Translations under genes and position numbers: made by a program
Shown here: one piece after another, positions 36,266 to 46,643 of the stretch
Layout of the letters: each line of letters opens with the position of its first letter
Position numbering within the stretch: position 1 is the stretch's first letter
DNA from: Caldinitratiruptor microaerophilus
GTDB taxonomy: Bacteria; Bacillota; Sulfobacillia; Symbiobacteriales; ZC4RG38
Length of the DNA: 64,000 nucleotides
Assembly (NCBI RefSeq): GCF_025999835.1
Contig: NZ_AP025628.1
Coordinates: 2,418,001-2,482,000, forward strand
Reading direction: 5' to 3'
The notes under the pieces: model-generated
The model's database searches: none
What the model was told of the DNA's origin: nothing
The model's input: the letters and a program-made list of their open reading frames with translations, nothing else

Positions 36266-36800
36266 CTACCGGTTCTTCCCGCTACCGGCCAAACGGGGTC
36301 GCCAAAGTGCCAGGGCCAGCCGCCTGAAGTCCGGCCAGATACTTCGCCGCCCTTGCTGCTGCCACCGGGCAAGCCCGTTGTGCAGCCAGAGCCGGCGCTC
36401 GCCCAGCCGCCTCAAGGCGGCCCTGGTCCTCCGGGTCATCCCGGTTCCTTTCCCGGGAACCGTGCGGATGCACCTGTCGGGCCGAGTTCCTCCTCCACTC
36501 CACGACACGCCGCCGCAGCGCACGGGGGATCTGCTCCCGAAACCCCATCGCCCGCCGGGCGATCACCCGCGCGGCCGCCTCATGGATCGATCCACCGTAC
36601 CGCTCCCGGTACTTCCAGTGCCCGACGGTGAACGTGTGGGCCGGGGGCACCAGCCGGCTGAACTCGCCCCTCTCCGCTGTCCGAAGCACCCGGCCCAGCC
36701 CGCGGCGGGTCAGGCTCAGCCCCGATGCCACATCGCTGTACTCGCCCCGAATCTTGTATCCGCGCCCCGTGGCGCACTCGGGAAGGCGTTCCAGTTACCG
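36266..36800 (-). pseudogene. Decayed TnpB-like (IS605-family) transposase remnant
   Basis: Minus-strand fragments in two frames resemble TnpB-related proteins. One frame has ATGRGYKIRGEYSDVASGLS followed by LVPPAHTFTVGHWKYRERYG and EAAARVIARRAMGF. A different frame continues ALRRLGERRLWLHNGLARW then QQQGRRSIWPDFRRLALALW. The switch lies near 36480, and a stop (TAA) interrupts the upstream part near 36785. No tnpA gene is nearby. It is therefore a truncated, frameshifted relic, lying between the ECF operon and the next plus-strand gene. Confidence 0.65.
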
Positions 36801-36936
36801 CTGGGGATTTCCCCTCTGCCATAAGTTCTTCGACTCCCGCCCGGGGAATCCTGGCCCTGTGCAAGCCCTTCGTTCGGAAGGACCGGGCTACTTCGCGAGG
36901 AACCTTCTCTTCACCACGCAAGGGCAGGTGTCTGGT

Positions 36937-37872
36937 GTGGACGTCTTCACCCACGGCCTCCTGGGCCTCACGGTGGGCCGGGTCAAGGGACCCGAGCAAG
37001 GGCCGACGCCGCGGGCGGTGGCCTGGGCCGCGGTGCTGGCCTCGCTGGCGCCTGACCTGGACGTGTTCTACGGCCGGAACGAGGCCCTGGCCGCCTTCAA
37101 GTATCACCGGGCCTACACCCACTCCTTCCTTCTGGCCCCCCTCATGGCGGCGGCCGTGACGGGGGTCGTGAAGCTGGCGTTCCCGAAGGCCCGGCCTCTG
37201 CCCGTCTACGGGTTCAGCTTGCTCTCCCTTCTTCTCGCTCACATCGTTCCGGACATCTGGACCGGCTGGGGCACCATGGCGCTCCTCCCCTTCAGCAGCG
37301 TTCGCCTGGGTCTGGACTGGGTGTCGATCGTCGACCCGCTCCTCACGGGCCTCGTCGTGGCCGCCCTCCTCTGGGGCCGGCTGCGGCCCGGGGTGCGCCG
37401 GCAGGCGGCCCTGGCCGGCCTCGTGGCGGTGTATGCCTACGTCGGGATGCGAGGCGTGCAGGCGCAGGTGCTGCGGGCCCGGGTTGCTGCCGCCTACCCC
37501 GCTGCCAGCCGCATCCAGGTGTGGCCGACCTTCAATTCGTTCGGCGCCTGGCAGTACGCGGCGGAGCTGTCCGGCACCTATGCCACGGGCCGTGTGGGAC
37601 CGTGGAGCGGGGTGGCGCAGGACCAGGAGCTGCCAGCCGCCGACAACCCCCGGGTCCTCGAGGCGCTGCGTCGCTCTCCGGACCTGACGCCGCTCCTCCG
37701 GTTCGCCCGCTTCCCGCTCGTGATCAGCCAGACGCTTCCTGACGGCAGCCTGGCCGTCTCGATCCAGGACCTCCGTTACAACTACGCCCGGTACCGAGCG
37801 GTGCTCGGTGCGGGTCTCGAACTCCGGGGTCTTGAGGTCGAGCGGGTGCGGCTGCACTTCGGCCACCGGTAG
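36937..37872 (+). CDS. Membrane-bound metal-dependent hydrolase (YdjM/DUF457)
   Basis: A protein of about 311 residues. It opens VDVFTHGLLGLTVG and has SLAPDLDVFYGR and FKYHRAYTHSFLLAPLMAA, with the family His/Asp residues proposed to bind metal, then four to five membrane helices and a soluble C-terminal region of about 120 residues. Substrate is unknown. GTG 36937 is favoured by an AGGGCAGG site 8 bases upstream; GTG 36928 is possible. It is a single gene flanked by the transposase relic and a low-GC spacer. Confidence 0.8.
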   Translation: MDVFTHGLLGLTVGRVKGPEQGPTPRAVAWAAVLASLAPDLDVFYGRNEALAAFKYHRAYTHSFLLAPLMAAAVTGVVKLAFPKARPLPVYGFSLLSLLLAHIVPDIWTGWGTMALLPFSSVRLGLDWVSIVDPLLTGLVVAALLWGRLRPGVRRQAALAGLVAVYAYVGMRGVQAQVLRARVAAAYPAASRIQVWPTFNSFGAWQYAAELSGTYATGRVGPWSGVAQDQELPAADNPRVLEALRRSPDLTPLLRFARFPLVISQTLPDGSLAVSIQDLRYNYARYRAVLGAGLELRGLEVERVRLHFGHR

Positions 37873-38161
37873 TCGCGGCTGCGGCGACACCGACCTGCCC
37901 GCTGGCGGCGGCCGGCCCTGTGGGCCGGCCGCCGGCGCGCGGCCGGATCGGGCGCGCGTCCGACCCGGCCTGCCCGGGTGTAGGTTCAACAATCGATTAA
38001 CTTGTCTCGGGAAATCCGTTTCCAACCGAGGAAAGGCACCAGGCATGTATCTTAAATTTAGTCGTTCAAGGCGGCCACAAATAAGCCGTTAGTGTCATAT
38101 TCAGCCCGCTACCCCCTCCACTAGAATTACGAGTGCGGGAACACATGGTCCTAACTGGTGA
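37873..38161. other. Low-GC intergenic spacer
   Basis: These 289 bases include 37980-38160, which is markedly AT-richer than the rest of the window. It shows no open frame with a ribosome-binding site and no tRNA. It could hold the promoter of the exporter operon (a TAGAAT hexamer lies near 38121) but no partner -35 is convincing. Confidence 0.5.
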
Positions 38162-39403
38162 ATGCACGTTAACCTCGGCGGGCAGGTGTCGGGATTGTCG
38201 GCGGATCGCATCGGCCTCCTCTACCTGGCGGCCCAGAACCTGCGCCGGCGGCCGGCGCGCAGCGCCGTGAGCGTCCTCGGCGTGGTGCTGGCGACGGCCA
38301 CCCTGTTCGCCGTCCTCCTCGGACTCTTCGGCGCCAGGCGCAGCGCGACGATCGGGCTGGAGCGCCTCGGCGCCGACCTCCTGGTGGTCCCTGCGGAGCA
38401 CCGGCATGAGACGCAGGAGGCGCTCCTGATGGGCGCCCCGACCAGCTTCTACATGGACGGCTCGCTCGAGGAGCGGGTCCGGGCCATTCCCGGGGTGAAG
38501 CAGGCGAGCGGCCAGATCTTCATCGAGACACTCGAGTCCGCCGCCTGCTGCACCGGCCGTGTGTTCGTGGTCGCCTTCGACCCGCAGACGGACTTCACCA
38601 TCCTGCCGTGGCTCAGTACCGCCCTGAAGAGGCCTCTCCGCGACGACGAGGTCGTGGTCGGCCGCTTCATCCTGCCCCTGGTCGGCGAGAAGGTGAAGTA
38701 CTACGGCCGCGAGTTCACCATCGCCGGGAAGCTGTACCGGACGGGCACGGGCATCGACGAGACGGTCTTCATGACCCGGCAGGCGGCCCACGAGATGGCC
38801 GAGGTGTCGAAGACCCGGGCCACCCGCCCGCTCGACATTCCGCCCGGGGCGGTCTCCGCCATCCTGGTCCGCCTGCAGCCGGATGCCGACCCGGCCGCGG
38901 TGGCGGCGGCGATCGAGAAGCTCGCACCCGGTCTCAGCGTCATCGCCCGGGACGAGGTGTCCCGGACGGTGGCAGAGGGTTACGCCCGTGCGGTGGAGTG
39001 GGTCCTGATCGCCGCCGGGGCGGCGCTCCTCACGTCCCTCCTCATGGTGGCGGTGCTCTTCATGGCGATCGTCACGGAGCGCCGGCGCGAGCTCGGGCTC
39101 CTGCGGGCGATGGGCGCCTCCCGGCACAGCGTCCTCTCCCTCATCCTGGCGGAGGCGGTGCTCCTCTCGCTCACCGGCGGCGCGGTCGGCGTCGCGGTGG
39201 GGGCGGGTGCGTTCATCCTGTACGAGGACCTCATCCGCCAGACGCTCCAGATCCCCTACATCTGGCCGGCCGTCTGGCAACTGGCGCTCCTGGTGGCGGG
39301 CAGCCTGCTGGCGGCGGCCCTGGTCGGACTCGTGGCCGCCGGCTACCCGGCCGCGCGGGCGGCGACCCTGGAGCCCTACGCGGCCATCCGGACGGGCGAG
39401 TAG
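38162..39403 (+). CDS. MacB/FtsX-type ABC transporter permease
   Basis: A 413-residue permease with one N-terminal membrane helix (SAVSVLGVVLATATLFAVLL), a large extracytoplasmic domain (about residues 60-270), and three C-terminal helices with the FtsX motif ERRRELGLLRAMGASRHSV. This topology matches the MacB/LolCE mechanotransmission class, which drives periplasmic or extracellular processes rather than classic import. ATG 38162 has no clear ribosome-binding site; TTG or GTG near 38186-38195 may be the start. The ATPase gene follows 17 bases later, then a multicopper oxidase. Confidence 0.85.
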   Translation: MHVNLGGQVSGLSADRIGLLYLAAQNLRRRPARSAVSVLGVVLATATLFAVLLGLFGARRSATIGLERLGADLLVVPAEHRHETQEALLMGAPTSFYMDGSLEERVRAIPGVKQASGQIFIETLESAACCTGRVFVVAFDPQTDFTILPWLSTALKRPLRDDEVVVGRFILPLVGEKVKYYGREFTIAGKLYRTGTGIDETVFMTRQAAHEMAEVSKTRATRPLDIPPGAVSAILVRLQPDADPAAVAAAIEKLAPGLSVIARDEVSRTVAEGYARAVEWVLIAAGAALLTSLLMVAVLFMAIVTERRRELGLLRAMGASRHSVLSLILAEAVLLSLTGGAVGVAVGAGAFILYEDLIRQTLQIPYIWPAVWQLALLVAGSLLAAALVGLVAAGYPAARAATLEPYAAIRTGE

Positions 39404-39420
39404 GCGAGGGGGTGCGGGCC

Positions 39421-40119
39421 GTGCTGGCGCTGGAATCCGTGAGCAAGGTGTACCGGCACGGGGATGGATCCGTGGCGGCGCTCGACCACGTGAGCCTCGA
39501 GGTGGCCCCCGGCGACTTCGTCGTGATCACTGGGCGATCGGGCAGTGGCAAGACCACGCTCCTGGCGGTCTCGGGTGGGCTGACCCGGCCCGACGCCGGG
39601 CGGGTGCGGGTGGACGGGGTCGACCTCTGGAGCCTGACGGACGACCGCCGCACCGCGCTGCGGGCCGAGAAGCTGGGCTTCGTCTTCCAGTTCGCCAGCC
39701 TCGTCCCCACGCTGACGGTGCTGGAGAACGTGCTGCTGCCGACGGCTTTCCTGCCCGCACGCCGCACGATCGGGGCGCGCGCCCGGGCGCTCGAGCTTCT
39801 CGAGCGGGTGGGGCTGTCCGACAAGGTCGGAAGCTACCCGTGGCAGCTGTCCGGTGGCCAGCAGAAACGCGTGGCCGTCGCCCGGGCTCTTCTGGGCCGG
39901 CCCGCCCTTCTCCTCGCCGACGAGCCCACAGGCGACCTCGACGAGGAGACCGAGGCCGACATCGTGGACCTGTTCCGGACCTGCAACGCTGCCGGGACGG
40001 CCGTCCTCATGGTGACCCACAACACCCAGCTGGCCGCTCAGGCCACCCGCCACCTGCGGATGAGCCGTGGCCGGCTGCACGAGGCGGGGGACGCGGAGGC
40101 CCGCTCCCGCCCGGCCTGA
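39421..40119 (+). CDS. ABC transporter ATPase (MacB/LolD type)
   Basis: A 232-residue ATPase. Walker A GRSGSGKTTLLA, Q-loop FVFQFASLVPTLTVLENVLL, signature LSGGQQKRVAVARAL, Walker B LLLADEPTGDLDEETE and switch His in VTHNTQLAAQ are all intact. It pairs with the FtsX-like permease just upstream. GTG 39421 follows GAGGGGG. The substrate of this pair is unknown; the next gene is an exported multicopper oxidase, suggesting a copper or envelope-stress context. Confidence 0.92.
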   Translation: MLALESVSKVYRHGDGSVAALDHVSLEVAPGDFVVITGRSGSGKTTLLAVSGGLTRPDAGRVRVDGVDLWSLTDDRRTALRAEKLGFVFQFASLVPTLTVLENVLLPTAFLPARRTIGARARALELLERVGLSDKVGSYPWQLSGGQQKRVAVARALLGRPALLLADEPTGDLDEETEADIVDLFRTCNAAGTAVLMVTHNTQLAAQATRHLRMSRGRLHEAGDAEARSRPA

Positions 40120-40232
40120 CCTCTCCCTCCAATCGAGCTTCTCCGTGACCGGTCTCCTGGGCCCGGGCCGGCACGGTGAAGTGGAGCGACGGTTCCATCG
40201 AGCCGGACGCACATCCCTCAGGAAAGGAAAGG

Positions 40233-41288
40233 ATGACGCGCATGGTGTCCCACAAGACGACCCGCCGCAACCTCCTCAAGACCGTCGGTATCGCCGCTGG
40301 CGCCGGGCTGGCTGCCTCCTACCTGGGGGCGTGTGCCCGGAAGGAGGACACGAAGCCGGCTGCTGCGGGCGGGACCGCCCAGGAGATGGCGTCCCAGCAG
40401 TCATCCGGCACCTCCGGGGAACTGACGCCGGACCTGATCGACAAGGCCCACGAGACCGTCGTGAAGCAGTTCCCCGCCAAGACGGAAGGCGAGGGCTGCT
40501 TGCCCTTGGAGCCGAAGATCGACGGGGACGTGAAGGTTTTCGAATTGACGTGCAAGGAGGTCGACTGGGAGGTCAAGCCGGGCATCAAGATCAAGGCCTG
40601 GACGTACAACGGGACGGTTCCCGGCCCGCTCCTCCGGTTCAAGGAAGGTGACAAGGTCCGCATCGTCATCAAGAACGAACTGCCGGAGTCCACGTCCCTG
40701 CACCTGCACGACCTCCGGGTGCCGAACAAGTTCGACGGCGTCACCTACGTCACCAACCCGCCCATCAAGCCCGGGGAGACCCAGGTCTACGAGTTCGTGG
40801 CCACCGCGCCGGGTTCCCACATGTACCACTCGCACCACAACGCCTACGAGCAGATCACCCGGGGTCTGGCCGGCGGCATCATCGTTGACCCGAAAGACGG
40901 CCGCAACTACGGAGAAACTCAGGACATCATGATCCTGCTGAACGACGGCGCCCTGGGGTACACCATCAACGGCAAGCAGTTCCCCGCTACTAAGCCGATC
41001 GTGGCCAAGAAAGGCGAGATCGTGCGGCTGCGCTTGATGAACACCGGCCAGTTGTACCATCCGTTCCACCTGCACGGGCTGCCCATGAAGATCGTGGAGA
41101 TCGACGGATTCCCCCTCGCCAACCCGTGGATGTGCGACACCATTTCGCTCAACCCGGGTAACCGCTATGACGCCATCGTGAAGGCCGACAACCCTGGCGT
41201 GTGGGCCTTCCACTGCCACGTGCTCACCCACGCCGAGAGCCCGCAGGGCATGCACAGCATGGTCACGGTGTTCATCGTACAGGAATGA
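40233..41288 (+). CDS. Tat-exported multicopper oxidase
   Basis: A protein of about 351 residues. The N-terminal TTRRNLLKTVGIAAGAG is a twin-arginine signal, followed by a lipobox-like LGAC, so it may be a Tat-dependent lipoprotein. Copper sites are evident: SLHLHDLRVP, MYHSHHNAYEQ, LYHPFHLHGLP and FHCHVLTHAESPQGMHSM, giving the trinuclear cluster and a T1 site in the second domain. Two cupredoxin domains only, as in small laccase-like enzymes; nitrite reductase-like function is less likely because the T1 Cys-His pair is in the C-terminal domain. Likely role: copper or phenolic/metal oxidation outside the membrane. Confidence 0.85.
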   Translation: MTRMVSHKTTRRNLLKTVGIAAGAGLAASYLGACARKEDTKPAAAGGTAQEMASQQSSGTSGELTPDLIDKAHETVVKQFPAKTEGEGCLPLEPKIDGDVKVFELTCKEVDWEVKPGIKIKAWTYNGTVPGPLLRFKEGDKVRIVIKNELPESTSLHLHDLRVPNKFDGVTYVTNPPIKPGETQVYEFVATAPGSHMYHSHHNAYEQITRGLAGGIIVDPKDGRNYGETQDIMILLNDGALGYTINGKQFPATKPIVAKKGEIVRLRLMNTGQLYHPFHLHGLPMKIVEIDGFPLANPWMCDTISLNPGNRYDAIVKADNPGVWAFHCHVLTHAESPQGMHSMVTVFIVQE

Positions 41289-41318
41289 GGTCGCACACCT
41301 GACCACTCTGTGCGTCGA

Positions 41319-42395
41319 TCACCGGCCCGCCGGCCCGTCGCCGGCGGGCCGGTCCCGTTCGCGCCCTCCCGGTTCACCCACGTACAGCCGGAGGTGCGGG
41401 ATCGGGATCTCGATGCCCTCCCGGTCGAAGGCCTGCTTCACCCGGCGCCGGAACTCCCGGCCCACGTCCCACTGCTTGAGCGGCACGGTCGTCCACATCA
41501 CCCGGATGACCACGCCGGAGGCGGCGAAGTCGTCGACCCCGAGGATCTGCAGCGGCTCCAGGATGTACGGCGCGAAATTCGGATCGGCCGCCAGTTCCTC
41601 CCCCACGCGGCGCAGGACCGCCATGACCCGGTCGACGTCCTCCTTGTACGCGACCGTGATGTCGACGAGGTACCGGGACCAGTTCTTCGTCAGGTTGCTG
41701 ACCGTCGTGATCTGGCCGTTCGGGATCACGTGCACCGTTCCGTCCAGCGCCCGCAGCACCGTGGTCCGCAGGCCGATCTCCTCCACCACCCCGCTGGCAT
41801 CGCCGATCTTCACCACGTCCCCGACCCGCATCTGGTCCTCGGCCAGGATGAAGAAGCCGCCGATGAGGTCGCGGACCAGGCTCTGGGCGCCCAGGCCCAG
41901 GGCGACGCCGCCGACCCCCGCGGCGGTCAGGATGGGGCGGATGTCGACGTCCAGCCGGTTCAGGATGACGAGCGCGGCCACCCCTCCCACCGTGACCTCG
42001 ACGAGCCGGCGCAGGACGCGCACCATGGTGCCCAGCCGGCGGTCCTGATCCGAGGGCAGCGCCCCGGCAGGCCGCAGCGCCTCCCCGAAGGCCTCCACCG
42101 CCCGGCCGCCCACGCGCACGGCCGCCCAGGACAGGGCCGCGATGGCCAGCACGCTGACCCACGGCCCGAGGTCGGCCCCCAGGCGGCGGAGGAGCGCCCC
42201 CACCCCCCACACGGCGATCCCGATCTGCACCCCCGGCACGGTCGCCTCCAGGGCCGGCCCCATCGCAGGGTGGGTCCGGGGGCCCAGGCGGCGGACGGCC
42301 CGCCGCAGAAGCCAGGGCACGGCGACGACCCCGGCCAGGGTCGCCACGACGACGGGGGCGGTGCGGGCGAGCAGCAGGTGCACGGACTCGGGCAT
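41319..42395 (-). CDS. MscS-family small-conductance mechanosensitive channel
   Basis: A 358-residue channel with N-terminal helices (LLLARTAPVVVATLAGVVAV and following) and the pore-lining TM3 region GVGGVALGLGAQSLVRDLIG, the MscS hallmark. The beta domain has VGDVVKIGDASGVVEEIGLR and RALDGTVHVIPNGQITTVSN. The C-terminus is short and polar. It releases solutes under osmotic downshock. ATG 42395 follows GGGAGGGG. It lies downstream of groEL with a hairpin between, so it is probably a separate unit. Confidence 0.9.
   Translation of the reverse strand: MPESVHLLLARTAPVVVATLAGVVAVPWLLRRAVRRLGPRTHPAMGPALEATVPGVQIGIAVWGVGALLRRLGADLGPWVSVLAIAALSWAAVRVGGRAVEAFGEALRPAGALPSDQDRRLGTMVRVLRRLVEVTVGGVAALVILNRLDVDIRPILTAAGVGGVALGLGAQSLVRDLIGGFFILAEDQMRVGDVVKIGDASGVVEEIGLRTTVLRALDGTVHVIPNGQITTVSNLTKNWSRYLVDITVAYKEDVDRVMAVLRRVGEELAADPNFAPYILEPLQILGVDDFAASGVVIRVMWTTVPLKQWDVGREFRRRVKQAFDREGIEIPIPHLRLYVGEPGGRERDRPAGDGPAGR
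41321..41353. terminator. Hairpin between multicopper oxidase and MscS gene
   Basis: ACCGGCCCGCCGG-CCCGTCG-CCGGCGGGCCGGT is a perfect 13-base stem 32 bases after the oxidase stop, overlapping the 3' end of the convergent MscS gene. Confidence 0.6.
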
Positions 42396-42454
42396 GTCCA
42401 CCCCTCCCGGTCGTATCTTCGGCACCGCCGGGCCGGGGCCTCTCGCGCCGCGAC

Positions 42455-42483
42455 GAAGGGGGAGCGCCACGCGCTCCCCCTTC
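42455..42483 (-). terminator. Terminator of groESL
   Basis: GAAGGGGGAGCGC-CAC-GCGCTCCCCCTTC is a perfect 13-base stem 16 bases past the groEL stop. No pronounced T-run. Confidence 0.6.
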
Positions 42484-42498
42484 CGGCCGGCAGCCTGA

Positions 42499-44145
<1,647 letters not shown>

Positions 44146-44436
44146 CTACTGTACGATCGCGAGGATGTCCCGCTCGGCATCCAGGATGAGGTAGTCCTCA
44201 CCGTCGATCTTGATCTCGGTGCCGGCGTACTTGGAGAAGATCACGGTGTCACCCTCGCTCACCTCGACCGGCACCTTCTGGCCGTTCTCCAGGGTGCGGC
44301 CGCTTCCGACCGCGATGACCTTGCCCTGCTGCGGCTTCTCCTTGGCGGTGTCCGGCAGGACGATCCCGCTCTTCGTACGCTCCTCCCGCTCGAGGGGCTT
44401 CACCAGGACCCGGCCGCCAAGCGGCTTGACGTTCAT
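44146..44436 (-). CDS. groES: Co-chaperonin GroES (HSP10)
   Basis: A 96-residue protein: [20 protein letters not shown], then [20 protein letters not shown] and [19 protein letters not shown]. The mobile loop that docks on GroEL is in the TKSGIVLPD region. ATG 44436 follows GGAGGGACG. A CIRCE element lies 38 bases upstream, and a sigma-A promoter just beyond it. Confidence 0.98.
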   Translation of the reverse strand: MNVKPLGGRVLVKPLEREERTKSGIVLPDTAKEKPQQGKVIAVGSGRTLENGQKVPVEVSEGDTVIFSKYAGTEIKIDGEDYLILDAERDILAIVQ

Positions 44437-44474
44437 GGAGCAGCGTCCCTCCTTGCCCTGCAGGTCACGTGTTG

Positions 44475-44501
44475 TTAGCACTCGGCCAGACCGAGTGCTA
44501 A
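44475..44501. promoter_or_regulatory. CIRCE operator (HrcA-binding)
   Basis: TTAGCACTC (44475-44483), nine bases, GAGTGCTAA (44493-44501). It is a perfect match to the CIRCE consensus, so HrcA repression with heat induction is expected. The hrcA gene is not in this window. Confidence 0.97.
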
Positions 44502-44512
44502 GGCCACCTAAA

Positions 44513-44541
44513 ATAATAAGTGGCTGCCCTGGGACCGTCAA
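44513..44541 (-). promoter_or_regulatory. Promoter of groESL
   Basis: On the minus strand TTGACG (44536-44541), 17 bases, TATTAT (44513-44518), just upstream of CIRCE. CIRCE therefore lies at about the transcription start. Confidence 0.85.
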
Positions 44542-44644
44542 CCCCCTGGAGGTCCGGAATTTGGGGGCCCTGGTCCTCCCCCGCCTTCCGGCCGCTCCCA
44601 GTTTTCCCGCGCGGCTGAGCCGCCATGCGTGGCGGACCGGCCCC

Positions 44645-45121
44645 TCACTCGCGTTCCCAGGTGCCGCTCTTGCCGCCCGTCTTGCGGACCAGGCGCACGT
44701 TCTCGATGGTCATCCCCTTCTCCAGCGCCTTGGCCATGTCGTAGATGGTGAGCGCCGCCACGCTGACGGCCGTGAGCGCCTCCATCTCGACCCCGGTCCG
44801 GGCCACCGTCGCCACCCGGGCCTCGATCTCGATCGCGCTGCGCTCCCGGTCGAGCCGGAAGTCCACCTCGGCCCGGGTGATGGGAAGGGGATGGCACAGG
44901 GGGATGAGCTCCCCCGTCCGCTTGGCGGCCAGGATACCGGCGATGCGGGCGGCGGCCAGCACGTCGCCCTTGGGCACGTCGCCGGCCGCGATCCGCTCCA
45001 GGGTCTGCGAGGACATCCGCACCTCGCCCCGCGCCACCGCCTCGCGGGCGGTCTCGGGCTTGTGCCCGACGTCCACCATCCGGGCCCGGCCCTGTTCGTC
45101 GATGTGGGTGAGCTCGCCCAA
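44645..45121 (-). CDS. moaC: Cyclic pyranopterin monophosphate synthase
   Basis: A 158-residue enzyme converting the MoaA product to cPMP in molybdopterin synthesis. Family blocks are [79 protein letters not shown] and the Lys-rich C-terminal [14 protein letters not shown]. The start is TTG 45121, supported by GGGAGGCGG. It follows the spore protein gene in the same direction, in the run moeA-moeA/PBP-moaA-ssp-moaC. Confidence 0.96.
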   Translation of the reverse strand: MGELTHIDEQGRARMVDVGHKPETAREAVARGEVRMSSQTLERIAAGDVPKGDVLAAARIAGILAAKRTGELIPLCHPLPITRAEVDFRLDRERSAIEIEARVATVARTGVEMEALTAVSVAALTIYDMAKALEKGMTIENVRLVRKTGGKSGTWERE

Positions 45122-45197
45122 ATGCGCCGCCTCCCGTCACCTGCGGCCGATCGCGACAGGACCCCGGCGGGGCCGGGGTCCAGTGCTCGACGAGGGG

Positions 45198-45530
45198 TCA
45201 CACCAGCCGGCCAGGCGTCACGCCGCGGCGGAGGTCCTCCTCCGCCAGGGCGATCATCCGGCGGACCATCTGGCCGCCCAGCCGCCCGCCCAGCCGGCCC
45301 CCGATGGCCCCGGCGTACCGGCTGGGCAGGTCTCCGTTGTACCCGGCCCGAAGCGGGATGCCGAGCTCGCGGGCCACGTCCCAGCGGGCCTCGGCGATCC
45401 TGTTCCGGAGGTCCGTGAGGTCGGCCGGGTTCCAGCCGATCTCGCGGGCCACCTCGAGCTTGAGGGCGTCAAGCGCCGGCGCGGCGCCGGGCACGAGGAG
45501 GTCGAACTCGCTGCGGCGGCTTCGGGGCAT
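45198..45530 (-). CDS. Alpha/beta-type small acid-soluble spore protein
   Basis: A 110-residue DNA-binding spore protein. The first conserved block is ALDALKLEVAREIGWNP; the second is GGRLGGRLGGQMVRRMIALA, the SASP signature near the C-terminus. The central insert (NRIAEARWDVARELGIPLRA) makes it longer than the usual 60-75 residues. It would coat and protect spore DNA. It lies between moaA and moaC; whether it is read through from that operon or has its own forespore promoter is not clear, as no sigma-G-like site was identified. Confidence 0.85.
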   Translation of the reverse strand: MPRSRRSEFDLLVPGAAPALDALKLEVAREIGWNPADLTDLRNRIAEARWDVARELGIPLRAGYNGDLPSRYAGAIGGRLGGRLGGQMVRRMIALAEEDLRRGVTPGRLV

Positions 45531-45601
45531 GTGCCATCCCCCCTGTCGGCGGAAGGATGCGCGCCCCGCCGCGCCGCCATGCCCGGCAACAACCGGTACG
45601 G

Positions 45602-46591
45602 CTAGCCGCCGATGCCGTGCATGATCCGCAGCCGGTACTCGCCCTCGACCTGGTCGAAGTTGTGCTCCAGCGGCTTCTTGTGGATGGCCGCCGCCATCGC
45701 CGCGATGAGGTCGTCCTCCGTATGGGTCGGGTCGCGCAGGACCGGCTTCAGGTCGTGCTCGGTGACGTGACCCAGGCAGGGGTTGATCTTGCCGTCGGCC
45801 GAGAGGCGGACCCGGTTGCAGCCGCCGCAGAAGCACTCCGTCATCGCCGAGATGAAGCCGACGGTGCCCAGCGCCCCGGGGATCCGCCAGTAGCGGGCCG
45901 GCCCGTTGCCTGGGACCCCCTCCCGCACCGGCTCGAGGTCGCCGAAGGCGTCCATCAGGCGCTCCCGGATCTCCGCCGACGGCACCAGGACGTCCGGGGC
46001 GAACTCGTACGCCTCCGAGAAGGGCATGACCTCGATGTAGCGGACGTGCAGGGGCCGCTCCAGCGTGAGGCGCGCCATGTCGACGACCTCGTCGTCGTTC
46101 CAGCCCCGCATGACGACCATGTTGATCTTCACGGGGTGCATCTCCAGTTCCAGCGCGGCGTCGATAGCATCGAGGATCGGCTGGGGGTCCGTGACGATGC
46201 GGGCGATCTGCTTCAGGCGCTCGGGGCGGAACGTGTCCAGGCTGATGTTCACGCGGTCGAGGCCCGCTCGCTTCAGGTCGGGGGCCATCTTCGCGAACAT
46301 GAGGCCGTTGGTGGAGAGGGACAGGTCCGTGACCCCTGCCGCCTTGATGTCCCGGCACAGGTCGACGATCCCGGCCCGGACCAGCGGCTCGCCGCCGGTC
46401 AGGCGGATCCGGTCGATCCCGAGCTTCACGCCCGCGCGCACGACCTCCACGATCTCGTCATGCGTCAGGTATTCCTCCCGGGGCCGGAGCTGCACGCCCT
46501 CCAGGGGCATGCAGTAGACGCACCGGAAGTTGCAGCGGTCCGTGACCGAGATCCGCATGTAGGTGATCTTCCGCCCGTACTGGTCGATCAT
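45602..46591 (-). CDS. moaA: GTP 3',8-cyclase MoaA (radical SAM)
   Basis: A 329-residue radical SAM enzyme for the first step of molybdopterin synthesis. The SAM cluster is CNFRCVYC near residue 20; the second 4Fe-4S cluster is in the C-terminal CFCGGCNRVRLSADGKINPC. GGEPLVRAGIVDLCRDIKAA is the SAM-binding GGE motif. The C-terminal Gly-Gly (IMHGIGG) that reaches the active site is present. ATG 46591 lies after a long structured leader. The gene follows the moeA/PBP fusion and precedes an ssp gene and moaC. Confidence 0.97.
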   Translation of the reverse strand: MIDQYGRKITYMRISVTDRCNFRCVYCMPLEGVQLRPREEYLTHDEIVEVVRAGVKLGIDRIRLTGGEPLVRAGIVDLCRDIKAAGVTDLSLSTNGLMFAKMAPDLKRAGLDRVNISLDTFRPERLKQIARIVTDPQPILDAIDAALELEMHPVKINMVVMRGWNDDEVVDMARLTLERPLHVRYIEVMPFSEAYEFAPDVLVPSAEIRERLMDAFGDLEPVREGVPGNGPARYWRIPGALGTVGFISAMTECFCGGCNRVRLSADGKINPCLGHVTEHDLKPVLRDPTHTEDDLIAAMAAAIHKKPLEHNFDQVEGEYRLRIMHGIGG

Positions 46592-46617
46592 GCGGGATCG
46601 CCCCCGTGAGACGGAAA

Positions 46618-46643
46618 GTGGCGCTCCGGAAAGGAAGCGCCAC
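46618..46643 (-). terminator. Attenuator-like hairpin before moaA
   Basis: GTGGCGCT (46618-46625) pairs with AGCGCCAC (46636-46643) around a 10-base loop. On the minus strand it precedes TTTCCGTCTC, 27 bases before the moaA start. It may act as the expression platform for the structured leader upstream. Confidence 0.5.
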
